Source of the DNA: Halofilum ochraceum
Lineage (GTDB): Bacteria > Pseudomonadota > Gammaproteobacteria > XJ16 > Halofilaceae
DNA length: 64,000 nucleotides
Direction of reading: 5' to 3'
Assembly (NCBI RefSeq): GCF_001614315.2
Contig: NZ_LVEG02000011.1
Coordinates: 124,001-188,000 of the forward strand
Numbering within the stretch: position 1 is the first letter of the stretch; each line of letters begins with the position of its first letter. Under the pieces are notes generated by a model that did no database searches, was not told where the DNA came from, and worked only from the letters and a program-made list of their open reading frames with translations. A program made the translations under genes and the position numbers. Of this stretch, positions 20,161-31,135 are shown piece by piece.

Positions 20161-20335
20161 GATCTCTCGCCAAGACGCCAAGCACGCCAAGCAAAGACAA
20201 AAACTGGGAACCCGCCTCGTTACGCTGGCCGAGCGCGAATGAGCGTGATGGTCGAATCCGGTCTGGACCTCAGAAAAGCCACTTTCCGATTTTGATTTTT
20301 CTTTCTTGGCGCGCTTGGCGTCTTGGCGAGAGATC
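20161..20335. repeat. Inverted-arm element A (CGCCAAG type) between glgB and glgC
   Basis: A 31-base left arm (20161-20191) and right arm (20305-20335) are inverted copies with one mismatch. Each arm contains three CGCCAAG 7-mers spaced 1 and 2 bases apart. The 113-base interior has no gene and no GTAG REP. The glgC promoter side lies just beyond the right arm. Confidence 0.85.
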
Positions 20336-20429
20336 GGTTTTTTGAGCCGAATACCCAGCCACGCATGGGCGCCACCTGCGCTGTCAGCTATGCTCGGAGC
20401 GGGAGCGTGACATCGCCCGGAGGGAGAGT

Positions 20430-21713
20430 ATGTGGCCGCGTAAGCCGGAGCGTTTCGTCAGCCGTATCACGCGGGAGACCCTGGCGCTGGTATTGGCCGG
20501 TGGGCGGGGAACCCGGCTTGGCGGTCTGACGACCGATCGGGTCAAGCCCGCGGTGCCATTCGGTGGCAAATTCCGGATCATCGATTTCGCGCTGTCGAAC
20601 TGCGTGAACTCCGGTATTCGCCAGATCGGCGTGCTGACCCAGTACATGGCGCATGAACTCATCCAGCACGTACAGCACGGCTGGGGGTTCTTCCGGGGTG
20701 AGTTCGGCGAGTTCGTCGAACTGCTGCCGGCGCAGCAGCGGGTCGGGGAGATCTGGTATCGGGGGACCGCCGATGCCGTGTACCAGAACGCCGACATCGT
20801 CGAGATGCACGATCCGGAGTACGTGCTCGTGCTGGGCGGTGATCATGTCTACAAGATGGACTACGGCACGATGCTCGGCTTCCATGTCGAACACGAAGCC
20901 GACGTCACCGTCGGCTGCATGCCGGTTCCGCGTGAGCAGGCGACCGGTTTCGGCGTACTGGATGTCGATGACAACGGTCGCGTAAACGGTTTCGTCGAGA
21001 AGCCCGTCGACCCGCCGCCCATGCCGGGGCAGCCCGATATGGCGCTGGCGTCGATGGGGATCTACATCTTCCGCACGGAATGGCTGCTGGAGCGCCTGCG
21101 GGAGGACGCGCTCGATGAGACCTCGGCCCATGATTTCGGGCGCGATATTCTCCCGGCCGCCGTCGCGGCGGGCTGCGAAGTGTATGGTTTCCCCTTCCGC
21201 GATCCCGCCGAGGACAAACCCGGTTACTGGCGCGATGTCGGCGACATCGATTCCTACTGGTCGGCCAATCTCGAACTCATCGGCGTGACGCCGGAACTGA
21301 ATCTCTATGATCAGGAATGGCCGATCTGGACCTACCAGGAACAGTGGCCGCCCGCCAAGTTCGTGTTCGACGAGGATGGACGTCGTGGCATGGCGATCGA
21401 TTCCATGCTCTCCGGCGGCTGCATCGTCGCCGGTGCCAGCGTCCGCCACTCGCTGCTGTTCACCAACGTATGGGTCGACGAACACTCGACCGTTGATGAT
21501 GCCCTCGCACTGCCCAATGTCCGCATCGGCCGTAATTGCCGGATTCGTCGGGCGATTATCGACGCCAACTGCCGGATCGAAGACGGCACGGTCATCGGCG
21601 AGGATCCCGTGGCCGATGCCGAGCGTTTCCATGTCAGCCGTGGCGGCGTTGTCCTCGTGACGCGGGAGCATCTCGGCCAGGATCGGCGGCGCCGACGCCC
21701 GCGCCACGCCTGA
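20430..21713 (+). CDS. glgC: Glucose-1-phosphate adenylyltransferase
   Basis: A 427-residue ADP-glucose pyrophosphorylase, the committing and usually allosterically controlled step of glycogen synthesis (glucose-1-phosphate + ATP to ADP-glucose + PPi). The pyrophosphorylase motif LALVLAGGRGTRLGGLTTDRVKPAVPFGGKFRIIDF covers residues 10-45; further motifs are VLVLGGDHVYKMDYG, FVEKP (glucose-1-P binding) and SMGIYIF. The C-terminal left-handed beta-helix (ALPNVRIGRNCRIRRAIIDANCRI) is complete. A GGAGGGAG ribosome-binding site sits before ATG 20430. It leads a plus-strand group with the GH57 enzyme, a membrane protein and malQ. Confidence 0.96.
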   Translation: MWPRKPERFVSRITRETLALVLAGGRGTRLGGLTTDRVKPAVPFGGKFRIIDFALSNCVNSGIRQIGVLTQYMAHELIQHVQHGWGFFRGEFGEFVELLPAQQRVGEIWYRGTADAVYQNADIVEMHDPEYVLVLGGDHVYKMDYGTMLGFHVEHEADVTVGCMPVPREQATGFGVLDVDDNGRVNGFVEKPVDPPPMPGQPDMALASMGIYIFRTEWLLERLREDALDETSAHDFGRDILPAAVAAGCEVYGFPFRDPAEDKPGYWRDVGDIDSYWSANLELIGVTPELNLYDQEWPIWTYQEQWPPAKFVFDEDGRRGMAIDSMLSGGCIVAGASVRHSLLFTNVWVDEHSTVDDALALPNVRIGRNCRIRRAIIDANCRIEDGTVIGEDPVADAERFHVSRGGVVLVTREHLGQDRRRRRPRHA

Positions 21714-21750
21714 CACCTGATCCTCTCCACCCGGGAAGACACCAACACCC

Positions 21751-23430
21751 ATGAGCGATGACACCCTCCGTGTGGTGCTGTGCTGGCACATGCATCAGCC
21801 CGAGTATCGCGATCCCCGTGACGGAACGTTCGTCGAGCCGTGGCTGCTGCTGCATGCGCTCAAGGACTACACCGACATGGCGGCCCATCTCGAGCGGATC
21901 CCGGGGGCGGTGAGTGTCGTCAACTTCTCGCCGCTGGTCCTCGACCAGCTCGAGGCGCTGGTGGATCAGCTGGATGCGCATTTCGATGGCGGTCCGCCGC
22001 CGGCCGATCCGCTCCTCGCGGCGCTGTGTCCCGACGGGATTCCACAGGACCAGGAAGGTCAGCAGGCACTGCTGAAGGCCTGCCTGCGTGCGCACCCCAT
22101 TCATATGGTCTCGCGCCACCCGCCGCTCGCCCGTCTGAGCGCGCTGGCACGCGCGTCGATCGAGCGCCCGGGGGCGGAGGTGTGGCTGGGCGAGTCCTTT
22201 CTCGAAGATCTTGTCGCCTGGTACATGCTGGCCTGGCTGGGTGAGAGCGTGGTCGACAGCGATCCGCGTGCGGCCCGTCTGCGTGAATGTACCGAGGGGC
22301 TCTCGCCGGATGATCGTCGCGAACTGCTGGAACTGGTTCGCGATACGTTGGCGGGCATCGTGCCGCGCTGGCGCGCCCTGGCGGAAAGTGGCCGGGTCGA
22401 GCTCGCCTGCAATCCCTACACCCATCCGATACTGCCGCTGCTGATCGATTTCGAGAGCGCGCAGGAAGCCCGGCCCGACACGGCTTTGCCGGCCGGCGAC
22501 GGTTATCCCGACGGGCTCGAACGCGCCCACTGGCATCTGGCTCGAGCCAAAGAGACGCACGCCGAGCGGTTCGGTCAGCCTCCGGCCGGCTGCTGGCCTT
22601 CGGAGGGCGGGGTGTCCGACGCGGCGCTCGACGCGATCGCCGATGCGGATTTCGCCTGGGCGGCAACCGGCCAGCAGGTCCTGCGCCACAGTCTCGGCGA
22701 CGATGAGCCCGCCGGTGACGCCGTCCATCGCCCCTACCGGACCGGTGAGCGGGGTCTGCCGACCTTCTTCCGCGACGACGCGCTCTCCGACCGGATCGGC
22801 TTCGTCTACCAGGACTGGCACGCCGACGACGCCGCCGCGGATTTCGTCGCGCATCTCGAGGCCATCGCCGACGATCCGGAAGCGGAGCCCGGTCGGGTCG
22901 TTTCGATCATCCTCGATGGCGAGAACGCCTGGGAGTATTACCCGGCGAACGGCTGGCACTTCCTGGAGGCACTCTACCGCATGCTGGATGAGCACCCACG
23001 GCTGCGTCTGTGCACGTTTACCGAGTGCGTGCACGAACACGGTGATGACATGCCGGTGCTGGATCATGTCGTCGCCGGCTCCTGGGTGTACGGTGACTTC
23101 AACACCTGGATCGGCGATCCACAGAAGAACAGCGCCTGGGAACTGCTGCTGCACGCCCGTGCGGCGGTCGACGAGGCCCTGGCCGACGGGGCCGAGCGTA
23201 CGGCCGATCTGGAACGGCGGCTCGCCGTCTGCGAGGGCTCGGACTGGTTCTGGTGGCCGGGGGAGTACAACCCGGAAGAGGCGGTCGCCTCCTTCGACGC
23301 CCTCTACCGGCGCCAGCTCGCCGGCCTCTACACTGCCGTCGGCCTCGACCCCCCCGAAGAACTCGCCCACGCCTTCGCCCACGGAAGCGGCCAGCCGGCG
23401 GCGGGTGGGGTGATGCGGGGTGGGAAGTGA
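21751..23430 (+). CDS. Glycoside hydrolase family 57 alpha-glucan enzyme
   Basis: A 559-residue GH57 protein, probably acting on alpha-glucan. The family starts with LRVVLCWHMHQPEYRD here (His-x-His-Q-P). The nucleophile is the Glu of GCWPSEGGVSDAAL and the acid/base Asp lies in ILDGENAWEYY; both are intact. GH57 contains alpha-amylases, amylopullulanases, 4-alpha-glucanotransferases and branching enzymes; the length and the DGENAWEYYP motif with a following C-terminal helical part resemble the alpha-amylase-like proteins found in glycogen loci of gammaproteobacteria, so a role in trimming or remodelling glycogen is likely. Without a signal peptide it is cytoplasmic. It starts 37 bases after glgC. 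Confidence 0.88.
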   Translation: MSDDTLRVVLCWHMHQPEYRDPRDGTFVEPWLLLHALKDYTDMAAHLERIPGAVSVVNFSPLVLDQLEALVDQLDAHFDGGPPPADPLLAALCPDGIPQDQEGQQALLKACLRAHPIHMVSRHPPLARLSALARASIERPGAEVWLGESFLEDLVAWYMLAWLGESVVDSDPRAARLRECTEGLSPDDRRELLELVRDTLAGIVPRWRALAESGRVELACNPYTHPILPLLIDFESAQEARPDTALPAGDGYPDGLERAHWHLARAKETHAERFGQPPAGCWPSEGGVSDAALDAIADADFAWAATGQQVLRHSLGDDEPAGDAVHRPYRTGERGLPTFFRDDALSDRIGFVYQDWHADDAAADFVAHLEAIADDPEAEPGRVVSIILDGENAWEYYPANGWHFLEALYRMLDEHPRLRLCTFTECVHEHGDDMPVLDHVVAGSWVYGDFNTWIGDPQKNSAWELLLHARAAVDEALADGAERTADLERRLAVCEGSDWFWWPGEYNPEEAVASFDALYRRQLAGLYTAVGLDPPEELAHAFAHGSGQPAAGGVMRGGK

Positions 23431-23615
23431 GGACTCAGGCGGCAGGGCCAAGGGCCAAGGGCCAAGGGCTGAGGAGGATGGTTGTTGTGGAAACGATTCG
23501 TAGGCCCGCTATACGACATCATCGCCATTTCGCCGGTTTTTCTTTTCTTTGCGTGCTCCGAGCCTCTGCGTGAGGCTGCTCTTTTGACTTCTGAATAGGC
23601 CTCGGGAATAACCCA
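23431..23615 (+). repeat. Gap with a 7-base tandem repeat and one lone arm
   Basis: GGGCCAA occurs three times in tandem at 23445-23465. At 23547-23574 there is a single right-type arm (CTTTGCGTGC, then CTCTGCGTGAGG), preceded by the GGTTTTTCTTTTC that also precedes other right arms in this window. No matching left arm is seen, so this looks like a decayed element. No gene fits here. Confidence 0.5.
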
Positions 23616-24023
23616 ATGATTCACCTGAAATCCTTTATCGCCGGCTTCCTCGCAACGCTGATTTTCCATCAGGGTCTGGTCGCACTGCTGTCCGCCACGG
23701 GCGTGATCGGTGCGAGTGCCTACAACCTGGCACCCACGGAGCCGCTGGGCGTCCCGGCGGTCATCTCGCTCGCGTTCTGGGGCGGCGTGTGGGGCATCGT
23801 GCTCTGGCTGCTGGTGCGGGCGAGCCACGGGCTCAAGCGCTGGGTCTGGGCCGCCGTCGTGGGAGCGATCGGGCCGACCGCGGTCGCCCTGCTGGTCGTG
23901 TTTCCGCTCAAGGGGATCGATGTCGGTCTCGGCATGGTGCCGGTCGGCATGGTCCTCAATGGTGTCTGGGGGCTGGGGACGCTGCTGCTTCTGAACGCGT
24001 TGCGCCGGATGGGATCGCGTTGA
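23616..24023 (+). CDS. Small integral membrane protein (135 aa)
   Basis: A hydrophobic protein starting MIHLKSFIAGFLATLIFHQG with four predicted membrane segments (about residues 5-25, 45-65, 75-100 and 105-130) and short basic loops (RASHGLKRW, ALRRMGSR), which places most loops in the cytoplasm. The His-Gln in the first helix is notable. Similar four-helix proteins occur widely in proteobacteria without known role; I cannot give a family with certainty. It sits inside the glycogen group between the GH57 gene and malQ, 185 bases after the former and 43 bases before the latter, but nothing in the sequence ties it to sugar metabolism. Confidence 0.7.
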   Translation: MIHLKSFIAGFLATLIFHQGLVALLSATGVIGASAYNLAPTEPLGVPAVISLAFWGGVWGIVLWLLVRASHGLKRWVWAAVVGAIGPTAVALLVVFPLKGIDVGLGMVPVGMVLNGVWGLGTLLLLNALRRMGSR

Positions 24024-24066
24024 TCGATCCTTCGGCGCGAGCGGAAACGATCGGTTCGCGAATCCG

Positions 24067-25449
24067 TTGAACGGCGACGGCGCATTCGATGAATCGGCCC
24101 TGGGGAATCGCTCCGCCGGCGTGCTGCTGCACCCGACCTCGCTGCCCGGGCCGGGCGCGAACGGGCGTCTCGACGCCTCGGCGTACCGTTTCGTCGACTG
24201 GCTCGCGGCGGCCGGTTTCCGCTACTGGCAGATGCTGCCGGTGGGGCCGGTCGATGAGGCGGATTGTCCCTACCAGCCGCCGTCGACCTGCGCCGGCGGA
24301 ACCCATCTGCTGGACCCATCCGATTGTCCGGAGCCTTCGGACGAAGCCCTGAACGCCTTCGTTGAGGTGGAAAGCGACTGGCTGGAGGACTGGGCGTTGT
24401 TCGCCGCCCTGCGCCGAGAGATCGGACGCCCATGGCCGGAATGGCCGGTCGGCGTGCGTGAACGGGCGGTGGATGCGCTCGCCGATGCCCGAGCCGAACT
24501 GGCCGGTGCGATCCATGCCGAGAAAGTGGCCCAGTGGCAGTTCGCGCGCCAGTGGCGGCGCCTGCGTGCGTACGCCCATGAGCGCGGCGTTGGCCTGTTC
24601 GGCGATGTGCCGATCTACTGCGCGCTCGACAGTGCCGACGTCTGGGCCGAGCCGCACCTGTTCGCCGTCGCTGCCGACGGCACGGTCACCGGTGAGGCCG
24701 GCGTCCCGCCGGACGCATTCTCCGATACCGGCCAGCACTGGGGGCAGCCACTGCACGACTGGGCGGCCCACGCGGCGGATGGCTGGCGCTGGTGGTGCCG
24801 GCGGCTGCGCGTGCAGGCGGGCTGTTTCGATCTGGTACGCATCGACCACTTCCGCGGCTTCGCCGCCGCATGGTCGATCCCGGCGGGGGCGGCCGACGCG
24901 CGCGAAGGGCGCTGGATCACGGGGCCCGGCCGGGAACCGTTCGACGCGATCCGCGCGCAGCTCGGTCATCTGCCGCTGGTGGCCGAGGACCTCGGCGTGA
25001 TCACCGACGATGTCCATGCGCTGCGCGACGCGCTCGGGCTACCCGGTATGCGCGTCCTGCAGTTCGCGTTCGACGACGGGCCGGAGAATCCGCATCGCCC
25101 GCACAATCACCCGGAATGGTGCGTGGCCTACACCGGCACCCATGACAACGACACGACACTGGGCTGGTGGCGCAGTCTCGACGAAGCCGCGCGCGATACG
25201 GTTCGAAGCGTGCTGGAAACGACCGGGGAGACCATGCCCGCGCCCCTGATCGATGCCGCCCTCGCATCACGCGCACGCCTCGCCATCATCCCGCTCCAGG
25301 ATCTGCTCGCCTTGGGCAACGAGGCCCGCATGAACGTCCCGGGCCGCCGCCACGGCAACTGGGTCTGGCGCTTCGAAGCGGATGACTTTACCCGGTCCGA
25401 TACCACCCAATGGCGGGCGCGCCTGGCCCGCTTTGGTCGGGTGGATTGA
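24067..25449 (+). CDS. malQ: 4-alpha-glucanotransferase (amylomaltase)
   Basis: A GH77 enzyme that transfers alpha-1,4-glucan segments between chains. About 460 residues, the size of the short, DpeI-like form. Family motifs: AGVLLHPTSLPGPG at the N-terminus, FRYWQMLPVGPVDEADCPYQ, the nucleophile Asp in VRIDHFRGFAAAW, the acid/base Glu in LVAEDLGVITDDV and the transition-state Asp in YTGTHDNDTTLGWW; all are intact. The start is uncertain: TTG 24067 fits the upstream gap, and a GTG inside (24120) would begin just at the conserved motif and seems too short. It works with glgP and the GH57 enzyme in glycogen turnover. Confidence 0.93.
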   Translation: MNGDGAFDESALGNRSAGVLLHPTSLPGPGANGRLDASAYRFVDWLAAAGFRYWQMLPVGPVDEADCPYQPPSTCAGGTHLLDPSDCPEPSDEALNAFVEVESDWLEDWALFAALRREIGRPWPEWPVGVRERAVDALADARAELAGAIHAEKVAQWQFARQWRRLRAYAHERGVGLFGDVPIYCALDSADVWAEPHLFAVAADGTVTGEAGVPPDAFSDTGQHWGQPLHDWAAHAADGWRWWCRRLRVQAGCFDLVRIDHFRGFAAAWSIPAGAADAREGRWITGPGREPFDAIRAQLGHLPLVAEDLGVITDDVHALRDALGLPGMRVLQFAFDDGPENPHRPHNHPEWCVAYTGTHDNDTTLGWWRSLDEAARDTVRSVLETTGETMPAPLIDAALASRARLAIIPLQDLLALGNEARMNVPGRRHGNWVWRFEADDFTRSDTTQWRARLARFGRVD

Positions 25450-25510
25450 ACCGAGACCCGGCCGACTCAGGGAAGCCCTGAACAAAACCAGGCAGCGCGT
25501 TGGGGACGGT

Positions 25511-25575
25511 GTAGGTCGGGCTTACAGCCCGACAGATCAAGGGGTGACGAGTGTCGGGCTGTAAGCCCGACCTAC
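25511..25575. repeat. REP pair (GTAGGTCGGGCT family), inverted
   Basis: A left unit at 25511-25533 (GTAGGTCGGGCTTACAGCCC and onward) and a right unit at 25553-25575 are perfect inverted copies except for the loop. Each contains an 8-bp hairpin. The outer GTAG/CTAC ends are those of REP sequences; the pair forms a REPIN. Confidence 0.8.
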
Positions 25576-25606
25576 AGGACCCCCCATAGTCAGAGGTCCG
25601 CCGGAA

Positions 25607-25738
25607 GTAGGCCGGCTTTGCGCGGTCCGTGGAGATGGATATCGGCGCGGGCATCTCACCGCGCAATGCCGGCATTCCCCGGCGGCGAATGGCGATGCAG
25701 AACGGGCGTGTTGGGGACGCCGGGCAAAGCCGGCCTAC
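25607..25738. repeat. REP pair (GTAGGCCGGCTTTG family), inverted
   Basis: GTAGGCCGGCTTTG at 25607-25620 faces CAAAGCCGGCCTAC at 25725-25738. This is the same family as the units at 25815-25829, 33206-33238 and 48106-48124. The 400-base malQ-glgP gap is filled with such units and shows no gene. Confidence 0.7.
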
Positions 25739-25814
25739 GCCTGCTGCCCTTACCGCTTCGCATCCCGGAAAAGCCGCGGCTTGGATAGGCGCACGCGCCG
25801 GCTGTTGCCTTCGG

Positions 25815-25829
25815 CAAAAGCCGGCCTAC
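25815..25829 (-). repeat. Single REP unit (GTAGGCCGGCTTTTG family)
   Basis: On the minus strand: GTAGGCCGGCTTTTG, followed by CCGAAGGCAA, which can fold back on the first part. It lies 25 bases after the end of glgP, where it may help terminate or protect the mRNA. Confidence 0.65.
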
Positions 25830-25853
25830 GGGGTCCTGCTCCGCCCTCCGCCT

Positions 25854-28412
25854 CTACAGCCAGGTCATCAACCCCATCTCGAAGGGATGTGCCAGGTCCT
25901 CGTGCCATGGATAGGCGCGCACGCGCATGTGCAGCAGCCCGTTCGGCAGATCGTCGAGTTCCAGTTCGAAGCGGGTTTCGTGACTCGCGTCCGGGGCGAG
26001 CGTGAACCGTTCGATGCGCGGCTCGGCGTCGGTGCCATCGTGTGACAGGTCGAGCACGCATTCCACGCGGATATCCTCGGCCGCCAGACCCCCGAGGTGT
26101 ACGGCGACCGCGAGCCGCACGGGTTCACTGGTGCGCGCGGCACCCGGTGGCGCTTCCGCCCAGTGCAGGCCGACACCGCGCCAGCGCTCGCGAATCCGGC
26201 GTTTCCACTCGCCCAGTGCCCGGGCGCGGGCGCCGTCTTTCGCGGCCAGCCGGCGGCCGTGTTCGGCCGCCGGGCGGTAGAGGCGGTGGGCGTATTCGAA
26301 CACCATGCGCTCGGCGTTGAAGCGCGGCAGGATGCTGGTGATCGAGGCGCGAGCCCGCGCGATCCAGTCCTCCGGTACACCGCCGTCGCCACTGAACCAG
26401 CTTGGGATCACCTCGTACTCGAGCAGATCCAGCAGTTCCTCGGCCTCGACGTCATCGCGTTCCTCGGGGTCGATGCCGACGGCGTGCGGTTCGACGGCCC
26501 AGCCGTTTTCTCCGTTGAAGCCTTCCGCCCACCAGCCGTCGAGCACGCTGAGGTTGAGTACGCCGTTGGCAGCCGCCTTCTGGCCCGATGTGCCGCTGGC
26601 CTCCATCGGGTACTCGGGGTTGTTCAGCCAGACGTCGACACCCGTGACCAGGCGTCGCGCCAGGGTCATGCCGTAGCCCTCGAGGAAGAACACGCGGTCG
26701 CGGAACGCCGGTTCGCTGCTGCGCTGGACGATTTCGTGAATGAGTCCCTGCCCGGGTTCGTCCTTCGGATGGGCCTTGCCGGCGAACAGGATGATGACCG
26801 GGCGCTCGGGATCGCCCAGCAGGCGTGCAAGGCGTTCCGGATCCCGGAACAGCAGCAGCGCGCGCTTATAGGTCGCGAACCGCCGTGCGAAGCCGATCAC
26901 GAGCGTCTGGGTGTTCTCCGGCGATAGCGCCTGCTGCATCGAGCGGATCCGCGCGCGGCTGACGTGGCGCCGCGTGTAATCCGCGGTCAGGCGCTCGGAG
27001 AGGGCCGTCATCAGATGCCCCTTGAGGAGCTGACGCACGGACCAGAAGCGTTGGCTCGGAATGGCGTCGATGCCCTCGCGCCAGAACGACTCGTCGCATA
27101 GATGACTGCGCCAGCCGGGAAGGGTGCCGTCGAACAGGTCGGCCCAGTCGCGCGCGAGGAAGGTCGGGATGTGGACCCCGTTGGTGACGTAGGTAATCGG
27201 ATTCTCGCTGGCCGGCACCTCCGGCCAGAGGTAACGCTCCATGGTCGCCGCGGTGTCGCCGTGGATCCGGCTGACGCCGTTGTGCCGCCGCGAGCCACGC
27301 AGAGCGAGGGCGGTCATGTTGAAGTGGCCTTCGTCCTGGGGGGAATCGCCGAGATCGAGGAACCGTTCGAGGCTGATGCCGAGCGCGTCCGTGTAGCCGC
27401 GGAAGTGCTTCGTCATCAGGTCGTGCGGGAACAGATCGTGGCCCGCCGGCACCGGCGTGTGCGTGGTGAACACCGTCGCCGCGGCGACCGCCTCGAGCGC
27501 GGCGTCGAAATCGAGACCGGCGGCGACCTGCTCGCGGCAGCGTTCGAGGATCGAGAACGCGGGGTGCCCCTCGTTGATGTGCCAGACGCTCGGGGCGAGG
27601 CCCAGGGCGCGCAGCGCGCGTACGCCGCCGATGCCGAGCACGATCTCCTGCGCGATCCGGGTGCCGGTATCGCCGCCGTACAGCTGATAGGTGATCGCGC
27701 GGTCATCGGTGGCGTTTTCGTCGAGTTCCGTGTCCAGCAGCAGGATGCGGACATGGCCGACCAGCGCCTGCCAGACGCGGACATGGACGTCGCGTTTCGG
27801 GAACGGAACCGTGATCCGCAGGTCGTTGCCGTCGGCGTCCCGCGCGGGCGTGATCGGTTCATCGGCCAGCTCGACCGGCAGGTAATGGGCCTGCTGCCAG
27901 CCCTCGGCGTCCACCGTCTGCGTGAAGTACCCCTGGCGGTACATCAGGCCCACGGCAGTGAAGGGCAGTCCGATGTCCGCGGCCGCCTTGCAGTGATCAC
28001 CGGCGAGGATGCCAAGCCCCCCGGAATAGAGATGCAGGCTCTCGTGCAGCCCATACTCCATGCAGAAATAGGCGATGGCGTCGGTGGCCGGATCCAAGCC
28101 ATCGACGCGTCGGATTTTCGGATTGGTCGCCTCGTGATACTGATCGAACGCCATCAGCGCGGCGTTGTACTCGGCGAGGAAGTCCGCGTCCTGGGCGAGC
28201 GCCTCGAACCGCTCCTGTGGCACGCGCCGGAGGAATACCTTCGGGTTATGGCCGCAGCGATCCCAGAGGTCGCTGTCGATGCGCCGGAACAGCCCGCGCA
28301 CGCGGCGGTCCCAGGAATAGATCAGGTTGCCGGACAGATCGTGCAGGCGCGCCAGCGCCTCCGGGATCACGGGCCGGACTTCGAGCGGGTAGCGGTTGCC
28401 CGCCATGGGCAT
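25854..28412 (-). CDS. glgP: Alpha-glucan (glycogen) phosphorylase
   Basis: An 852-residue GT35 phosphorylase that releases glucose-1-phosphate from glycogen with PLP as cofactor. The N-terminus ([33 protein letters not shown]) is that of the TIGR02094-type alpha-glucan phosphorylases, which differ from the E. coli MalP/GlgP type. Further motifs are [57 protein letters not shown], and the PLP-lysine region [26 protein letters not shown]-terminal beta domain of about 120 residues follows, as in this subgroup. The start may be the second Met (MAGNRYP, 28406), with GAGGAGATGCCC upstream. It stands alone, converging with malQ. Confidence 0.94.
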   Translation of the reverse strand: MPMAGNRYPLEVRPVIPEALARLHDLSGNLIYSWDRRVRGLFRRIDSDLWDRCGHNPKVFLRRVPQERFEALAQDADFLAEYNAALMAFDQYHEATNPKIRRVDGLDPATDAIAYFCMEYGLHESLHLYSGGLGILAGDHCKAAADIGLPFTAVGLMYRQGYFTQTVDAEGWQQAHYLPVELADEPITPARDADGNDLRITVPFPKRDVHVRVWQALVGHVRILLLDTELDENATDDRAITYQLYGGDTGTRIAQEIVLGIGGVRALRALGLAPSVWHINEGHPAFSILERCREQVAAGLDFDAALEAVAAATVFTTHTPVPAGHDLFPHDLMTKHFRGYTDALGISLERFLDLGDSPQDEGHFNMTALALRGSRRHNGVSRIHGDTAATMERYLWPEVPASENPITYVTNGVHIPTFLARDWADLFDGTLPGWRSHLCDESFWREGIDAIPSQRFWSVRQLLKGHLMTALSERLTADYTRRHVSRARIRSMQQALSPENTQTLVIGFARRFATYKRALLLFRDPERLARLLGDPERPVIILFAGKAHPKDEPGQGLIHEIVQRSSEPAFRDRVFFLEGYGMTLARRLVTGVDVWLNNPEYPMEASGTSGQKAAANGVLNLSVLDGWWAEGFNGENGWAVEPHAVGIDPEERDDVEAEELLDLLEYEVIPSWFSGDGGVPEDWIARARASITSILPRFNAERMVFEYAHRLYRPAAEHGRRLAAKDGARARALGEWKRRIRERWRGVGLHWAEAPPGAARTSEPVRLAVAVHLGGLAAEDIRVECVLDLSHDGTDAEPRIERFTLAPDASHETRFELELDDLPNGLLHMRVRAYPWHEDLAHPFEMGLMTWL

Positions 28413-28527
28413 CTCCTCGGAATGGACGCGAGCCCCGGAAATCCGGGGCCCGCGTGTGATTTATAGCGCCAGCGCTGTCAGATTGCCACAGGCCGGGCGG
28501 GGAATTCTGGTCGGCAGTGCATTCGGG

Positions 28528-28903
28528 TTCTCGCCAAGGCGCCAAGAGCGCAGAGGTCGCGAAGGAAAAACGAAGGTATGGCGGTCGCGTGGTCGGACGA
28601 AGCCCGTAGGCGCGTTTTCGCCGAAGGCGAACGCGCGCATCGCTTGCACCGCACGGGATTCATCGTACTGTCCCGTGGCGGCCAGCGGCGCACGCTCCCG
28701 CAAAGCGCCGGAGCGCGGGGCACTCGGTCTGATGCGCGCGGGTACGCGTGTTGATCTGATCTCCGCCGCGGATGTGCGAGTGCGAGGATACAATCTTCGG
28801 GGCGCGCCGCGCGCATTCGAACGGCGCTCGTCCGCGCCGCCCGAAGACGCGCCTACAATGGTTTCCTTTGCGACTCTTGGCGCCCTCCGCGCCTTGGCGA
28901 GAA
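28528..28903. repeat. Inverted-arm element E (mixed CGCCAAG/CGCAGAG arms) carrying a REP pair
   Basis: Left arm 28528-28569 contains CGCCAAG twice, then CGCAGAG and CGCGAAG; right arm 28874-28903 ends GCGCCTTGGCGAGAA. Inside, GTAGGCGCGTTTTCGCC starts at 28606 and an inverted GCGCCTAC ends at 28855, so a REPIN is nested in the arm element. The rest of this 582-base gap (28413-28994) holds the rpoD terminator and no gene. Confidence 0.75.
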
Positions 28904-28936
28904 CCCAAACCCACGTCTACGCCGATCTCTCAAATG

Positions 28937-28972
28937 AAAAAAGCCGCACCCGGCGTCCGGATGCGGCCTTTT
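28937..28972 (-). terminator. Rho-independent terminator of rpoD
   Basis: On the minus strand, GGCCGCATCCGG pairs with CCGGGTGCGGC and is followed by TTTTTTC. It lies 22 bases past the rpoD stop. Confidence 0.9.
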
Positions 28973-28994
28973 CGCGTCGGCTTGTCCGCCGTCA

Positions 28995-30815
<1,821 letters not shown>

Positions 30816-31135
30816 AGTCTCCGGATGCCGGCAGGCATTTCACGCAGCGAAGGTAATCTTCCAGTATAACAGCCGATAGCCCGTTGTTCCAGACTACGGG
30901 CTGCCCGGGCGTGCGCCCCCGGCGGCTTGCTGTCAACCGCCGGGTAGGCGACAATCGCGCCTCGCCGCGTCTGGTCGCGGCGTGTCGGTACAGTTCGAAA
31001 AGCGGTCAATTACCGCCTTCGGCCTCACTGGAAAGTGGGGGTGGCGCCGTGGCTCTGCAAGGCCCGCGCCGCGTTTCCGCCACGCCGGCCCACGCCTGTC
31101 CTTATTAGATACGGCAACACCCCGGGAGTTCCAGT
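30816..31135. other. 320-base divergent region between rpoD and tkt
   Basis: No gene is seen. It must hold the promoters of rpoD (minus strand) and tkt (plus strand). A TATACT at about 30866-30871 on the minus strand could be the -10 of rpoD, but no good -35 lies at the right distance. Confidence 0.4.

Noticed and set aside
20161-20335. CRISPR-like interpretation of the spaced CGCCAAG repeats
   Set aside because: The units are 7 bases long with 1-2-base spacing and occur as inverted arms; there are no spacers of CRISPR length and no cas genes.
23445-23465. GGGCCAA tandem repeat as the left arm of the lone arm at 23547
   Set aside because: The units are directly adjacent and do not pair with the right-type arm, so the resemblance to the CGCCAAG arms is probably chance.
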